Notes: generated from the letters alone by a model not told the origin. Shown: positions 44,884 through 54,321, counted from the first letter of the stretch. The stretch: 64,000 nt of DNA from Desulfovibrio sp. UCD-KL4C (GCF_006210265.1 NZ_VCNC01000003.1:496001-560000), one strand, 5' to 3'. Made by a program: numbers and translations.

Positions 44884-46932
44884 ATGAAGTGGTTTCGTAA
44901 AAAGAATGCTGAAGAATCAACGCCTGAGCCTGAATCTTCTTCTGATAGTAAAGAACAAGTTGAATTTAAAGACCCCGTCATAGAAAATTTGCACAAGCGC
45001 ATTGAAGAAGCCTCTCTTCCTGATCATATTCTTCCCGTGGCGCGGGATGAATATGAAAGGTTGATCAAGACTGATAAGTCTTCACCTGAATTTGCTATCG
45101 GGCAGAATTACCTTGAATTTATTCTTTCTCTGCCCTGGAATTCTACTACTAAAGATGATCTAGATTTGACACGTGCAAAAGAAGTTTTGGATACGCGTCA
45201 TTATGGCTTAAGCCCAGTTAAAGAGCGCATTCTAGAGTTTTTAGCCGTTAAGAGTCTGCATAGTCGCCAGCAGGCTAAGATCCTGCTTGCCGATGATGAA
45301 GTTATAGCGCGTGAAAATCTTTCGATAATTTTTGAGCAGGACGGTTTTGCTGTTCGGGCTGTTGCAAATGGTCTTGAAGCAGTGGCCGCTATGGAAAATG
45401 ATCCTGCTGATATTTTAGTTACCGACTTGAAAATGGACGGGATGGACGGGCTTCAACTTTTGCAGGAAGTCCGTAGACGCTGGCCGGACACCGGCGTAAT
45501 TATGCTTACCGGATACGCTACTGTTAAATCTGCTGTCACTGCTATGATGAAAGGGGCGGATCAATATCTCGGAAAGCCGGTAAATCTGACGAAGCTTCGT
45601 GATTACGTAATGGAACTGCTTACTAAAAATCAGCGCATCCAGCATTTGCGTGGTCCGGTTCTATGTTTCTCCGGCCCTCCCGGTACAGGTAAAACTTCTA
45701 TTGGCAAGGCGATAGCAGAGGCTATGGGGCGTAAATTTTTCCGTCTGTCACTTGCTGGTCTGCGAGATGAAGCGGAACTGCGCGGACATCGGCGCACATA
45801 TGTCGGTGCAATGGCTGGAAGAATTATGCTGGGAATCGAGAAAGCTGGAGTTCGTAATCCTGTTATAATGCTGGATGAAATGGATAAGGTTATTCAGGAT
45901 TTTAAAGGTGATGCAACCTCCGTTCTACTTGAATTGCTTGATCCTGAACAAAACAGTGCCTTTGTAGATAATTATCTTGGACTTCCATTTGATCTTTCCG
46001 GGGTCCTTTTTATTGCAACCGCAAACATGGTTGAACGTCTTCCTGCTCCACTGCGCGACAGAATGGAGGAAATTGAATTTTCCAGTTATACACTGAGTGA
46101 AAAGCAACAAATAACCACACGTTTTTTGATCCCTGAGCAGCTCAAGCAGCATGGGCTTAATCCAAAGGACTTTGATCTGCTTCCAGAAGCGGTGCGTAGT
46201 CTGATTGTTGATTATACTCGTGAAGCAGGACTTCGTGGCTTAGAAAAGCAAGTAGCTTCACTTTGTCGTAAATTAGCAAGGAGGACGCTTGCTGACGGTG
46301 AAGGGGCTGGCGTCCTGACTGTTGAAGCTGCTGATGTTAAAGAAATCATGGGAGCTACTCCTCATTTTAATACTGCGGCTAAGACCGAACCTAAAGTGGG
46401 GCTTGCTACAGGGCTGGTCTGGACAGAGAACGGCGGAGAAATATTATTTGTTGAAGCTGTGAAAATGAAAGGTAACAAACAGCTGATTCTTACCGGATCG
46501 CTAGGTGAAGTTTTGCGTGAATCAGCACAGACCTCTTTGAGCTTTTTACGCAGTAATGCTGAGAGATTCAATCTTGAGCCTGATTTTTTTGAGGCTTCAG
46601 ATATACATGTCCATTTACCTGCCGGAGCGGTGACGAAAGAAGGTCCGTCAGCGGGGATTACTATAGCTGTTGCCATTCTTTCAATGCTTACGGATCGCCC
46701 CGTCAGACCTGACGTGGCTTTCAGCGGAGAAATCTCGCTGCTTGGGGAAGTTTTGCCTGTCGCAGGCGTACGGGAAAAGGTTATGGCTGCGTCTCGGGCA
46801 GGTATTAAAACGGTTATTCTGCCGAAGCAGTGTGAATCTGCAGTACGTAGTATCGAACAAGAAGTGCTTGAAAATATTGAAATCAGGCTTGTCGGTAGAC
46901 TGGGCGAAGTGGTAGAGTTAGCACTGCTTTAG
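44884..46932 (+). CDS. Lon-type ATP-dependent protease with an inserted receiver (REC) domain
   Basis: A 682-aa hybrid protease. Residues about 30-128 match the helical region preceding the Lon ATPase (SLPWNSTTKDDLDLTRAKEV, LDTRHYGLSPVKERI). Residues about 131-250 form a complete response-regulator receiver domain: acidic pair Asp137/Asp138, phospho-acceptor Asp181 (VTDLKM), Thr in LTGY and Lys in GKPV. The AAA+ domain follows with Walker A GPPGTGKTS (Lys270) and Walker B VIMLDEMDK. The Lon protease domain has Ser589 in EGPSAG and Lys632, 43 residues apart as in E. coli Lon. The usual N-terminal LON substrate domain is missing. The start has AGGTAGGAG upstream; another ATG 17 codons earlier is less well placed. 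It meets the NtrC-like gene tail-to-tail with a 4-bp overlap. Phosphorylation may control proteolysis (inference). Confidence 0.93.
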   Translation: MKWFRKKNAEESTPEPESSSDSKEQVEFKDPVIENLHKRIEEASLPDHILPVARDEYERLIKTDKSSPEFAIGQNYLEFILSLPWNSTTKDDLDLTRAKEVLDTRHYGLSPVKERILEFLAVKSLHSRQQAKILLADDEVIARENLSIIFEQDGFAVRAVANGLEAVAAMENDPADILVTDLKMDGMDGLQLLQEVRRRWPDTGVIMLTGYATVKSAVTAMMKGADQYLGKPVNLTKLRDYVMELLTKNQRIQHLRGPVLCFSGPPGTGKTSIGKAIAEAMGRKFFRLSLAGLRDEAELRGHRRTYVGAMAGRIMLGIEKAGVRNPVIMLDEMDKVIQDFKGDATSVLLELLDPEQNSAFVDNYLGLPFDLSGVLFIATANMVERLPAPLRDRMEEIEFSSYTLSEKQQITTRFLIPEQLKQHGLNPKDFDLLPEAVRSLIVDYTREAGLRGLEKQVASLCRKLARRTLADGEGAGVLTVEAADVKEIMGATPHFNTAAKTEPKVGLATGLVWTENGGEILFVEAVKMKGNKQLILTGSLGEVLRESAQTSLSFLRSNAERFNLEPDFFEASDIHVHLPAGAVTKEGPSAGITIAVAILSMLTDRPVRPDVAFSGEISLLGEVLPVAGVREKVMAASRAGIKTVILPKQCESAVRSIEQEVLENIEIRLVGRLGEVVELALL

Positions 46933-48275
46933 TTGTCTTCATTAACCATATTATGGCGTTTCATTTTTCGCCATAGTGAAACTCTGTCTATGCCCAGAAT
47001 TTTAGCGGCTTGTGTTTTGTTGCCTCCGGTGGCTAGCATGACTTTTTCAATATGCCGATGTTCCATTTCCTCGAGAGTCTGTAGCGGATTTTCCACCGGA
47101 ATATTGCGTACATCATATGGAAGCAGGTCTGGAGTGAAAACAGTTCCTTTTGCAAGGGCCAGTGCCCGTTGCGCAATGTTTTCTAGTTCGCGTACGTTTC
47201 CGGGAAAGTCATGGTTCATCAGGATATCCAGAGTTTCCTGTGATATGCTTGTAATTGTCTGCTCCGGAGTCCTATGCTGTTCAAGAAAATGGCCCACAAG
47301 TACCGGAATATCTTCCCTATGTTTTCTAAGTGGTGGTGCGGACAAGGTAACAACGTTTAAGCGATAAAATAAGTCCTGACGGAAGGTTCCTTTTTCAACA
47401 TTTTCTTTGAGGTCACAGTTTGTCGCAGAAATAATACGGATGTTAACTGGTATTTCTTGCGTTCCGCCAACTCGCAAAAAGGTGCGTTCCTGTAGAACTC
47501 GCAGCAGTTTAACCTGCATGTTAAGCGGCAGTTCACTCATTTCATCAAAGAAGACTGTTCCGCCATCTGCAACTTCAAGAATCCCTTTTTGTCCGCGTTG
47601 AGCTCCGGTGAAGGCTTCTCTCTCATGACCGAATAACTCTTTGTCCATGAGTTCAGCGGTGAATGTACCGCAGTTGATGGCCATAAACCTTTCGTGTGAT
47701 CTGTCACTGAGCATGTGAATGCCTCGGGCAATTAGCTCTTTACCGGTTCCTGTTTCACCTTGAATAAGAACATTGCAGTTCATGGTGGCAAGCTGTTGGA
47801 CAGTTTTTTTCATCCGAAGTATGGATTCACTTTGACCTACTAACGGAAAATCCTGTTTACCCTGAGCTATAACCTGTCTGAGGCGTAATACTTCAACAGA
47901 TAGAGCTCGCTGCTCCAGAGCCTTGCGCACCTGCATGCGGAGTTCATCAAGGTTGAACGGTTTGGCTATGTAAGAATGAGCTCCTTTTTGCATAGCAGTA
48001 ACAGCTGTTGATACAGTGGCATGTCCCGTAATCACAATAACTTCGGTTGTTGGCTGCATTTCCTTGATGTGTTCAAGGATTTGGATACCGTTCATTCTCG
48101 GCATCATCAAATCGGTCAGAACCAGTTCGTACTCGTCTTTTTCCATTTGCTGCAGAGCTGCCATACCGGATTCAACAGCTACAGCATGGTATCCTTCTTC
48201 TGTCAGGACATGTACAAGATTTTCGCGTGCAATACGTTCGTCATCAACAATAAGAATATTCGCATGACTGATCAT
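46929..48275 (-). CDS. NtrC-family sigma-54 response regulator
   Basis: A 448-aa regulator: receiver domain (1-120, phospho-acceptor Asp55 in LTDLMMP), sigma-54 AAA+ activator domain (about 140-375; Walker A GETGTGKE) and a Fis-type helix-turn-helix (about 405-445; NKTQAAKILGIDRVSLWRKMKR). The sigma-54-contacting loop, normally GAFTGA, reads EAFTGA here (Glu220). Its receiver closely resembles the one inside the adjacent Lon protease, sharing the IARENL segment. It overlaps the kinase gene by ATGA and is its cognate regulator. Target genes are unknown; a possible sigma-54 site near the Lon gene was examined and not accepted. Confidence 0.94.
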   Translation of the reverse strand: MISHANILIVDDERIARENLVHVLTEEGYHAVAVESGMAALQQMEKDEYELVLTDLMMPRMNGIQILEHIKEMQPTTEVIVITGHATVSTAVTAMQKGAHSYIAKPFNLDELRMQVRKALEQRALSVEVLRLRQVIAQGKQDFPLVGQSESILRMKKTVQQLATMNCNVLIQGETGTGKELIARGIHMLSDRSHERFMAINCGTFTAELMDKELFGHEREAFTGAQRGQKGILEVADGGTVFFDEMSELPLNMQVKLLRVLQERTFLRVGGTQEIPVNIRIISATNCDLKENVEKGTFRQDLFYRLNVVTLSAPPLRKHREDIPVLVGHFLEQHRTPEQTITSISQETLDILMNHDFPGNVRELENIAQRALALAKGTVFTPDLLPYDVRNIPVENPLQTLEEMEHRHIEKVMLATGGNKTQAAKILGIDRVSLWRKMKRHNMVNEDN

Positions 48276-49690
48276 ATTAAGGAATCCTTTGCCAACGGCA
48301 GGTGAATAAAGAAGGTTGTGCCGTTGCCGGGGGTACTTTCAGTGCGGATACGTCCCTTATGTTTTTCAATAATACCGTATACTATGTAGAGTCCGAGTCC
48401 TGTGCCTTGTCCGACTTCCTTGGTTGAGAAGAACGGATCGAAAATGCGCTCTAATGTTTCAGTATCCATGCCTATTCCGGAGTCCTGTACAGTGATCAAG
48501 GCTTCGTCTTTTTCAATTGTTCCACTGATAAAGATAGATCCGGCATTGGTGTCGATGGCCTGAACCGCATTAATGATAAGGTTGATAAATGCTTCCTGCA
48601 ATCGTTGACGATCGGCTTGTATTAAAATTTTATCCGAGATGTCAGTTTTTATTGAAATATCTGATGGAATTTGACTGGATACAAGGCGTACGGCTGAAGT
48701 CACTACAACATCAAGATGAGTTGGAGCAGGTGAATATTCTCGTTCGCGTGAAAATTCAAGTAACCCTTTGACTATGTCACGTGCTCTTAATGTTTCCTGT
48801 TCTATATTGTGCATCATTTTATCTGCAAGTACATCTTTACCTTGTGTGTTTTCCGTTAGAATCTGGCAGGAAGTAGAAATATTGTTAAGTGGATTGTTTA
48901 ACTGGTGAGCTATGCCTGAAGCCAGCGTTCCTATAGAAGAAAGTTTTTGAGCCTGAACCAGCTGTCTGCGCCGTTTTGTTAATTGCTCAACCATAGAGTT
49001 AAGTGCGACAAAAACCTGCTGCACTTCATCGTGTGCATTTTTGATGGGAAGAGCTTCAAACGTACCAAGTGAGATGCGCTTAGTAGCCTCTTGCACCAGA
49101 CGAAGCGGCAGAAGAATGTTTGAACTGACAAAGATAACCAATATTAAAACAACAATCGCCAGTGCTACTATGGAAATTGCCAGATTGGTACGTAAATCAT
49201 TGTTGATATTTAAAATGTTTTCACGTTCAAAACGGGATATAGCTCGAGAGTGTTCAACTATTGCCTGTCCATATTCACGAAGGAGAGTCGGTTCTTCACT
49301 TAGTTTGTAAGTTTTGCTTGTTTTAATCTCATAAGAAATTTTATCAATTAATTCACGGTAATTGATTAAATCTTTACTAAGTAAAGCCCCGTGTTGTTTA
49401 ACTTCCGGCTGAGTGAAATCCGCCATGAGTGATTGCAGTAGAGTTTCAGCTCGTTCAAGATACTCAATCCCCTGTGAAAATACGGTAGAGTCGTGGTACA
49501 GAAATAGATTCTTTTCTGCTCTGCGCACTTCAAGGATCAGGTTGCTTAAGTCGTCAACACGCTCAATCAGCAATACTTCCCGTTCCAGATGAATAGTATT
49601 TGTATATGAAAGTATGCCTATGCATCCAAAACAAATGGAAAAAATAGCGATACCGATCACAATCTTTTGTCGAATATTTAATTTGAACAT
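48272..49690 (-). CDS. Membrane sensor histidine kinase
   Basis: A 472-aa kinase with two membrane helices (about 10-28 and 169-190) around a helical periplasmic sensor (30-168), then a HAMP linker (about 190-245), a HisKA domain with phospho-acceptor His262 (GIAHQLNNPL) and an HATPase domain (NLIINAVQAI, DSGIGMD, GTGLGLYIV). The signal is unknown. It forms an operon with the NtrC-family regulator and may also phosphorylate the receiver domain within the Lon protease, since the two receivers are alike (inference). Confidence 0.94.
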   Translation of the reverse strand: MFKLNIRQKIVIGIAIFSICFGCIGILSYTNTIHLEREVLLIERVDDLSNLILEVRRAEKNLFLYHDSTVFSQGIEYLERAETLLQSLMADFTQPEVKQHGALLSKDLINYRELIDKISYEIKTSKTYKLSEEPTLLREYGQAIVEHSRAISRFERENILNINNDLRTNLAISIVALAIVVLILVIFVSSNILLPLRLVQEATKRISLGTFEALPIKNAHDEVQQVFVALNSMVEQLTKRRRQLVQAQKLSSIGTLASGIAHQLNNPLNNISTSCQILTENTQGKDVLADKMMHNIEQETLRARDIVKGLLEFSREREYSPAPTHLDVVVTSAVRLVSSQIPSDISIKTDISDKILIQADRQRLQEAFINLIINAVQAIDTNAGSIFISGTIEKDEALITVQDSGIGMDTETLERIFDPFFSTKEVGQGTGLGLYIVYGIIEKHKGRIRTESTPGNGTTFFIHLPLAKDSLI

Positions 49691-49814
49691 TAGATCTGCT
49701 TTTTAGAGGTCGTATTAAAAAATATTAATCCTGATTAGTTACCTAGACTGATCGTTTCAATGTAAGGGTTGTTTTGTAAAAAGGCAATTGGGCTCGAGAT
49801 AAATAAAGGGAGAA

Positions 49815-50144
49815 TTAGCAAGGAGTTTGGTAGTTCTTAAGCAAATCTTGGACACAATTTCTTCTTGTTTGTTCATCATCAGCTAATAAAATGTAGTTGC
49901 AGTTCCAGCATTCATCAGTAATGCATTTTAGTTGCGTAGGGGTAGAAAGAGCTTTGTTCAAGTTTTCAGTTTGGCCGATGTATAAAGGGTGTGCTTCAAA
50001 TCCGGCAAGATGTCCGCGCGGGTGTGTGTAAGAAAATATGAATATACCACCGGATGCAGGGAGGGTGGAACTTTTCTTTTTAATTTCAAAAAAATATTCA
50101 GTCCCTGAGCCTCCTGTAAAAGACCACTTTTCTTGCTTGAACAT
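49815..50144 (-). CDS. Small GIY-YIG-like protein, probably not a nuclease
   Basis: A 109-aa protein. GGIFIFSYTHP and PLYIGQTENL, spaced by about 20 residues, resemble the two halves of the GIY-YIG fold. The conserved Arg that should follow the second strand is absent (NLNKALSTP), so nuclease activity is doubtful. The C-terminal half contains ECWNCNY and two further Cys. The start has no strong ribosome site. It lies on the kinase strand, 124 bp upstream of it, with no evident link. Confidence 0.55.
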   Translation of the reverse strand: MFKQEKWSFTGGSGTEYFFEIKKKSSTLPASGGIFIFSYTHPRGHLAGFEAHPLYIGQTENLNKALSTPTQLKCITDECWNCNYILLADDEQTRRNCVQDLLKNYQTPC

Positions 50145-50246
50145 GCTAACCCTTATGTAATGATTAAATAATTTGTGTTAATTTAATGACAGAAACTTAC
50201 ATTCTATTTGGGGAATGTCTAGGGTGAGCTAATATTTATTACACCA

Positions 50247-50282
50247 AAAAAAGCCCCCAGCATAACAGCTGAGGGCTTTTTA
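50247..50282 (-). terminator. Intrinsic terminator after rubrerythrin
   Basis: AAAAAGCCCCCAGC pairs, with one mismatch, with GCTGAGGGCTTTTT around ATAACA. T-runs are present on both strands; on the - strand it ends the rubrerythrin gene 37 bp after its stop. Confidence 0.82.
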
Positions 50283-50319
50283 TTCCCGAATAGATGAACG
50301 CTCGTATTCAGTAAAACTA

Positions 50320-50817
50320 TTAGTCTACTTTTTTGTATGCTTTAGGTGCTGCGCCACAGATAGGACACTTTTCAGTTGCTGGGCCGTCCTGAGTGTGACC
50401 ACAGACTGAACAGATGTAGAATTCTGCATCAGAAAATTTGTCGCCGTCAGCTTCCAGTGCTTCGGTGTAAAGTTCTGCGTGAATTTTTTCAGCTTCGTTA
50501 GCAAAACCGAAGTAGCGAAGTACTGCGTTTTCGCCTTCAGCTTTAGCATCTTCAATCATACCTGGGTACATAGATTTGAATTCAAATGTTTCGCCTTCGA
50601 TGGCTTCTTTGAGGTTTTCTTCAGTAGAACCGATTCCTTTCAGAAGGCGAAGGTGTGCATGTGCGTGAATGGTTTCTGCTGCAGCAGCTGCGCGGAAAAG
50701 CTTCGCTACGCCTGGTTTTCCTTCGGAATCAGCTTTTTCTGCAAAAGCAAGATATTTACGGTTGGCCTGTGATTCTCCAGCAAAAGCGTCCTGCAAGTTT
50801 TTAGTAGTCTTAGTCAT
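50320..50817 (-). CDS. rbr: Rubrerythrin
   Basis: A 165-aa cytoplasmic protein that reduces hydrogen peroxide in anaerobes. The N-terminal ferritin-like domain (1-130) supplies diiron ligands such as Glu in AGESQAN and the pairs ETIHAH and NEAEKIH. The C-terminal rubredoxin-like domain has CSVCG and CPICG, binding a single iron. The length is that of the compact rubrerythrin type. A strong AAGGAG site precedes the ATG. A PerR/Fur-like box lies about 75-90 bp upstream, suggesting peroxide-responsive control. Confidence 0.95.
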   Translation of the reverse strand: MTKTTKNLQDAFAGESQANRKYLAFAEKADSEGKPGVAKLFRAAAAAETIHAHAHLRLLKGIGSTEENLKEAIEGETFEFKSMYPGMIEDAKAEGENAVLRYFGFANEAEKIHAELYTEALEADGDKFSDAEFYICSVCGHTQDGPATEKCPICGAAPKAYKKVD

Positions 50818-50889
50818 TTGAATTCTCCTTAAAGTTTAGGGTGTAGTGAATAGTGGTATAGTGAATTTGGGTAAACTCGTTTCGTTGAA

Positions 50890-50908
50890 GATAGTAGTAA
50901 CTATTATC
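50890..50908. promoter_or_regulatory. PerR/Fur-like box upstream of rubrerythrin
   Basis: The 19-bp element GATAGTAGTAACTATTATC is a near-palindrome and matches 14 of 19 positions of the classical Fur-box consensus; PerR boxes are closely related. It lies 73 bp upstream of the rubrerythrin start, in the place expected for a repressor site. Confidence 0.5.
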
Positions 50909-51241
50909 GTTAAGGCTGGCAAGCAAAAAATAAAATAAATGTAATCTTTTTTTCTTAGATCATTTTATTCCTCCTTTTTATTATTTCTCCTACATATAAA
51001 AAGAAGCTAACAGTCTAAATAAAAAAGCTCCAGATTATCTTAGAAATTAATGACTAAAAATGTATTTATTAATTTTTAATAATTACTCCGTATACCGGTA
51101 ATTATGTAATTAGTTCATATTAATATTACGCACTAAGTTAACTCTTAAGCTATACCTGATGTCTATAATATGATTTATTGCTATAAGTGGTATTTAAAAT
51201 CCGGCAAAAGGCTTATCCTTTAAATTCAGGAGCTGCTTCTT
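50909..51241. other. AT-rich gap between rubrerythrin and the glutamate:GABA antiporter
   Basis: This stretch of about 330 bp holds no convincing coding frame. It should contain the antiporter promoter. No clear -35/-10 pair, operator or riboswitch was recognised. Confidence 0.4.
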
Positions 51242-52693
51242 ATGGCAAAATCTAAAAAAATGTCTGTTTTCACATTAAGTATGATGACTGTAGCGGCAGT
51301 TGTTAGTCTGCGAGGACTTCCTATGATGGCTAAAGAAGGGCTATCAATGATATTCTATATCCTTTTTGCCACAGTGATGTTCCTGATACCTGCTTCACTG
51401 GTTGCCGCTGAACTTGGCGGAGCATTCAGTGCTAAAGGCGGAGGTGTTTATACTTGGATCAAAGAAGCATTCGGTTCCAGGTGGGGATTCACTGCTATAT
51501 GGCTGCAATGGATTCAAAATGTTGTCTGGTATCCTACAGTACTTGCTTTTGCAGCCAGTGCATTAGCATATTTGTTCATGGATCCTTCCTTGGCGGATAA
51601 CGGCGTATATACCGGAATAGTCATTCTTGTTTGTTATTGGGCTGCAACATTTGTGACTATGGCCGGAGCAGATGTTGCAAGCTCAGTTACTAAGTATGGA
51701 GTTTTACTTGGAACTTTGCTTCCTGGAGTGTTTATTATAATTTTAGGTGCTGTCTGGATAGTGCAGGGTAATCCTATCCAATTTCTTGAGCCGAGCACCG
51801 CAGTTGTTGCTGCCGAAAAACTCATGGATCAAGCTCCTCATGTACGGTTCTTTCCATATATTACAGGGTTAGGTAGTGTGGCTTTTTTAGCGGGAATTGT
51901 ACTTCTTTTCGCTGGGGTGGAAGTTCAGGCTGTTCACGCTACTGATCTTGAAGATCCAGCTAAACAATTTCCTGAAAGTATGTTTCTTGCGGCTGCTATA
52001 ATTTTTGGATTGTTTATTTTAGGTTCACTCGCTGTCGCAACAGTAATTCCGATATCAGAAATTAGTCTTACTGCCGGTTTGATGCAGGCATTTAAACAGT
52101 TGCTTGATGCATTTCATCTCGGGTTCATTACTCCGATAATCGGATTATTGGCAGCTTTTGGAGCCATCGGCGGAGTTATGTCATGGGTAGGTGGACCAAG
52201 CCGAGGACTTTTGCATACAGCCCGACAGGGTGAAATTCCGCCATTTATGGCAAAAGTTAATAAGAATGGAATTCAGGTTAATATTTTGCTGATTCAAGCA
52301 GTGATTGTCACCATATTGGCTTCGCTTTATTTTATTATGGATAATGTAAGTGTAGCTTTTTTTGTGCTTTCGGCAATTACGGTAACCCTCTATCTGGTTA
52401 TGTATATTCTTATGTATGCAGCAGCTATTAAATTGCGCATTACTCGTCCTGATCTACCTCGTTCATATAAAGTTCCTGGTGGAGCTTTTGGAATGTGTCT
52501 GGTTGCCGGAATTGGTCTGATTGGTGTCGGGTTTGCGTTGCTTGTAGGATTTTTTCCTCCGTCTAATCTTCCGGTTGGTAATCCTACACTTTATGTTTGT
52601 TTGGTCGCATCTGGTATGGTTGTTTTCATTGGATTGCCTATGCTTATTCATGCAATGAAAAAGCCTGAGTGGAAGCAGATTTCTGAAGACTAG
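51242..52693 (+). CDS. gadC: Glutamate:GABA antiporter (GadC-like APC permease)
   Basis: A 483-aa membrane protein of the amino acid-polyamine-organocation superfamily with about twelve hydrophobic segments. GLPMMAKEGLSM in the first helix, AELGGAFSAKGGGVYTWIKE and the PSRGLLHTARQGEIPPF loop fit the GadC subgroup. It exchanges external glutamate for internal GABA, exporting a proton equivalent together with GadB and so resisting acid. AGGAG precedes the ATG by nine bases. It is followed by gadB after 26 bp. Confidence 0.88.
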   Translation: MAKSKKMSVFTLSMMTVAAVVSLRGLPMMAKEGLSMIFYILFATVMFLIPASLVAAELGGAFSAKGGGVYTWIKEAFGSRWGFTAIWLQWIQNVVWYPTVLAFAASALAYLFMDPSLADNGVYTGIVILVCYWAATFVTMAGADVASSVTKYGVLLGTLLPGVFIIILGAVWIVQGNPIQFLEPSTAVVAAEKLMDQAPHVRFFPYITGLGSVAFLAGIVLLFAGVEVQAVHATDLEDPAKQFPESMFLAAAIIFGLFILGSLAVATVIPISEISLTAGLMQAFKQLLDAFHLGFITPIIGLLAAFGAIGGVMSWVGGPSRGLLHTARQGEIPPFMAKVNKNGIQVNILLIQAVIVTILASLYFIMDNVSVAFFVLSAITVTLYLVMYILMYAAAIKLRITRPDLPRSYKVPGGAFGMCLVAGIGLIGVGFALLVGFFPPSNLPVGNPTLYVCLVASGMVVFIGLPMLIHAMKKPEWKQISED

Positions 52694-52719
52694 AAATTTA
52701 AAAAAAGGAGAAATATAAG

Positions 52720-54117
52720 ATGGCATTACACAATAAGAATTCAGTCAAAGAAAACTTGCTGGATGATGTATACGCTTCAACCGATATGTCGGTGCGTATG
52801 CCCAAATATGTATTTCCTGCTGATGAGCACGATCCTCGTCACGCTTATCAGGTAGTGCATGATGAATTGATGCTGGACGGTAATTCTCGTCAGAACATGG
52901 CGACTTTCTGCCAGACCTGGGTAGATCCGGAAGTTCACAAGCTAATGGATGAATGTGTAGATAAAAATATGATCGATAAGGATGAATATCCTCAGACTGC
53001 TGAACTTGAAGCACGTTGCGTGCATATGCTTGCAGATCTTTGGAATTCGCCAGATGCCGTTAACACTTTGGGGTGTTCCACTACTGGTTCAAGTGAGGCA
53101 GCTATGCTTGGTGGTATGGCATTAAAGTGGCGTTGGCGTGATAAAATGAAAAAAGAAGGCAAGCCTACAGACAGACCGAATATGATATGCGGTCCAGTTC
53201 AGATTTGCTGGCATAAATTTGCCCGTTATTGGGATATTGAATTACGCGAAATTCCAATGGAGAAAGATCGTTTGATTATGACTCCAGAAGAAGTAATCAA
53301 ACGTTGTGATGAAAATACTATCGGCGTTATTCCTACGCTTGGTGTGACCTTCACTTGTCAGTATGAGCCTGTCAAAGCTGTTTGTGAAGCTCTGGATAAA
53401 CTTCAAGCTGAGACGGGACTTGATATTCCTGTTCATGTTGATGGTGCTAGTGGCGGTTTTCTGGCTCCGTTTGTGGAACCGGAATTGGAATGGGATTTTC
53501 GTCTTGAGCGCGTAAAATCAATTAATGCCTCGGGTCATAAATTCGGATTGTCTCCGCTTGGCGTCGGGTGGGTTATCTGGCGTGACAAGGAAGATTTGCC
53601 CGAAGATTTGATATTTAGCGTAAATTATTTAGGCGGAGATATTCCAACATTCGCTCTTAATTTTTCGCGTCCCGGTGGTCAAATTGTGGCGCAATATTAC
53701 AATTTCTTACGACTAGGTAGGGAAGGGTATCGTAAGATACATCAGGCTTGCTATGATACGGCGCAAGCCCTTGCTGATAAAATCACTGAGATGGGGCCGT
53801 TTGAAATTATTTATAATGGAAAAGGCGGTATTCCTGCGCTTAGCTGGAAATTGAAAGAAGGAGTTGATCACGGCTTCTCGCTGTACGATCTATCCGACCG
53901 CATGCGTAGTCGAGGATGGCAGGTTCCAGCTTATTCCATGCCTGCTAATCGTGAAGATTTAGTCATTATGCGTATGCTTGTTCGGCATGGGGTCAGTCGC
54001 GATCTCGGAGAGTTATTATTGGCTGATATGCAACGTTGTCTTGATTTCTTGAAAAAGAATCCGATGACTGTGCCTTTGTCAGAAGAAGATGCCGGAGGAT
54101 TTAGTCACTCCAAGTAA
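52720..54117 (+). CDS. gadB: Glutamate decarboxylase
   Basis: A 465-aa PLP enzyme converting glutamate to GABA and CO2. The PLP-binding Lys274 is in [25 protein letters not shown] holds the Asp that contacts the cofactor ring nitrogen, and [12 protein letters not shown] the phosphate-binding part. Length and N-terminus ([13 protein letters not shown]) match bacterial GadA/GadB. The long C-terminal part retains HGVSRD..LL. It is co-transcribed with gadC and followed by its own terminator. Confidence 0.96.
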   Translation: MALHNKNSVKENLLDDVYASTDMSVRMPKYVFPADEHDPRHAYQVVHDELMLDGNSRQNMATFCQTWVDPEVHKLMDECVDKNMIDKDEYPQTAELEARCVHMLADLWNSPDAVNTLGCSTTGSSEAAMLGGMALKWRWRDKMKKEGKPTDRPNMICGPVQICWHKFARYWDIELREIPMEKDRLIMTPEEVIKRCDENTIGVIPTLGVTFTCQYEPVKAVCEALDKLQAETGLDIPVHVDGASGGFLAPFVEPELEWDFRLERVKSINASGHKFGLSPLGVGWVIWRDKEDLPEDLIFSVNYLGGDIPTFALNFSRPGGQIVAQYYNFLRLGREGYRKIHQACYDTAQALADKITEMGPFEIIYNGKGGIPALSWKLKEGVDHGFSLYDLSDRMRSRGWQVPAYSMPANREDLVIMRMLVRHGVSRDLGELLLADMQRCLDFLKKNPMTVPLSEEDAGGFSHSK

Positions 54118-54142
54118 GTATAAAATTTATTTAATCTCTTTT

Positions 54143-54170
54143 GCCCTGCCTGATATATTTTAGGCAGGGC
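54143..54170 (+). terminator. Terminator after gadB
   Basis: GCCCTGCCT pairs exactly with AGGCAGGGC around a ten-base AT loop, followed by TTCTT. It lies 25 bp after the gadB stop. Confidence 0.75.
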
Positions 54171-54321
54171 TTCTTAGTTGGTAACTCGCTTAACACTGGT
54201 TTTGACTTGTTATTTTAATTATTTAAAAAAATGCTTGACTGATTTAGGTATTGTTAGAATTCTAAAGATTGTTACAAAGAGGTTCTTTTTTTGTTAAAAT
54301 TTAGTGTGCTTGTGGTGAATA

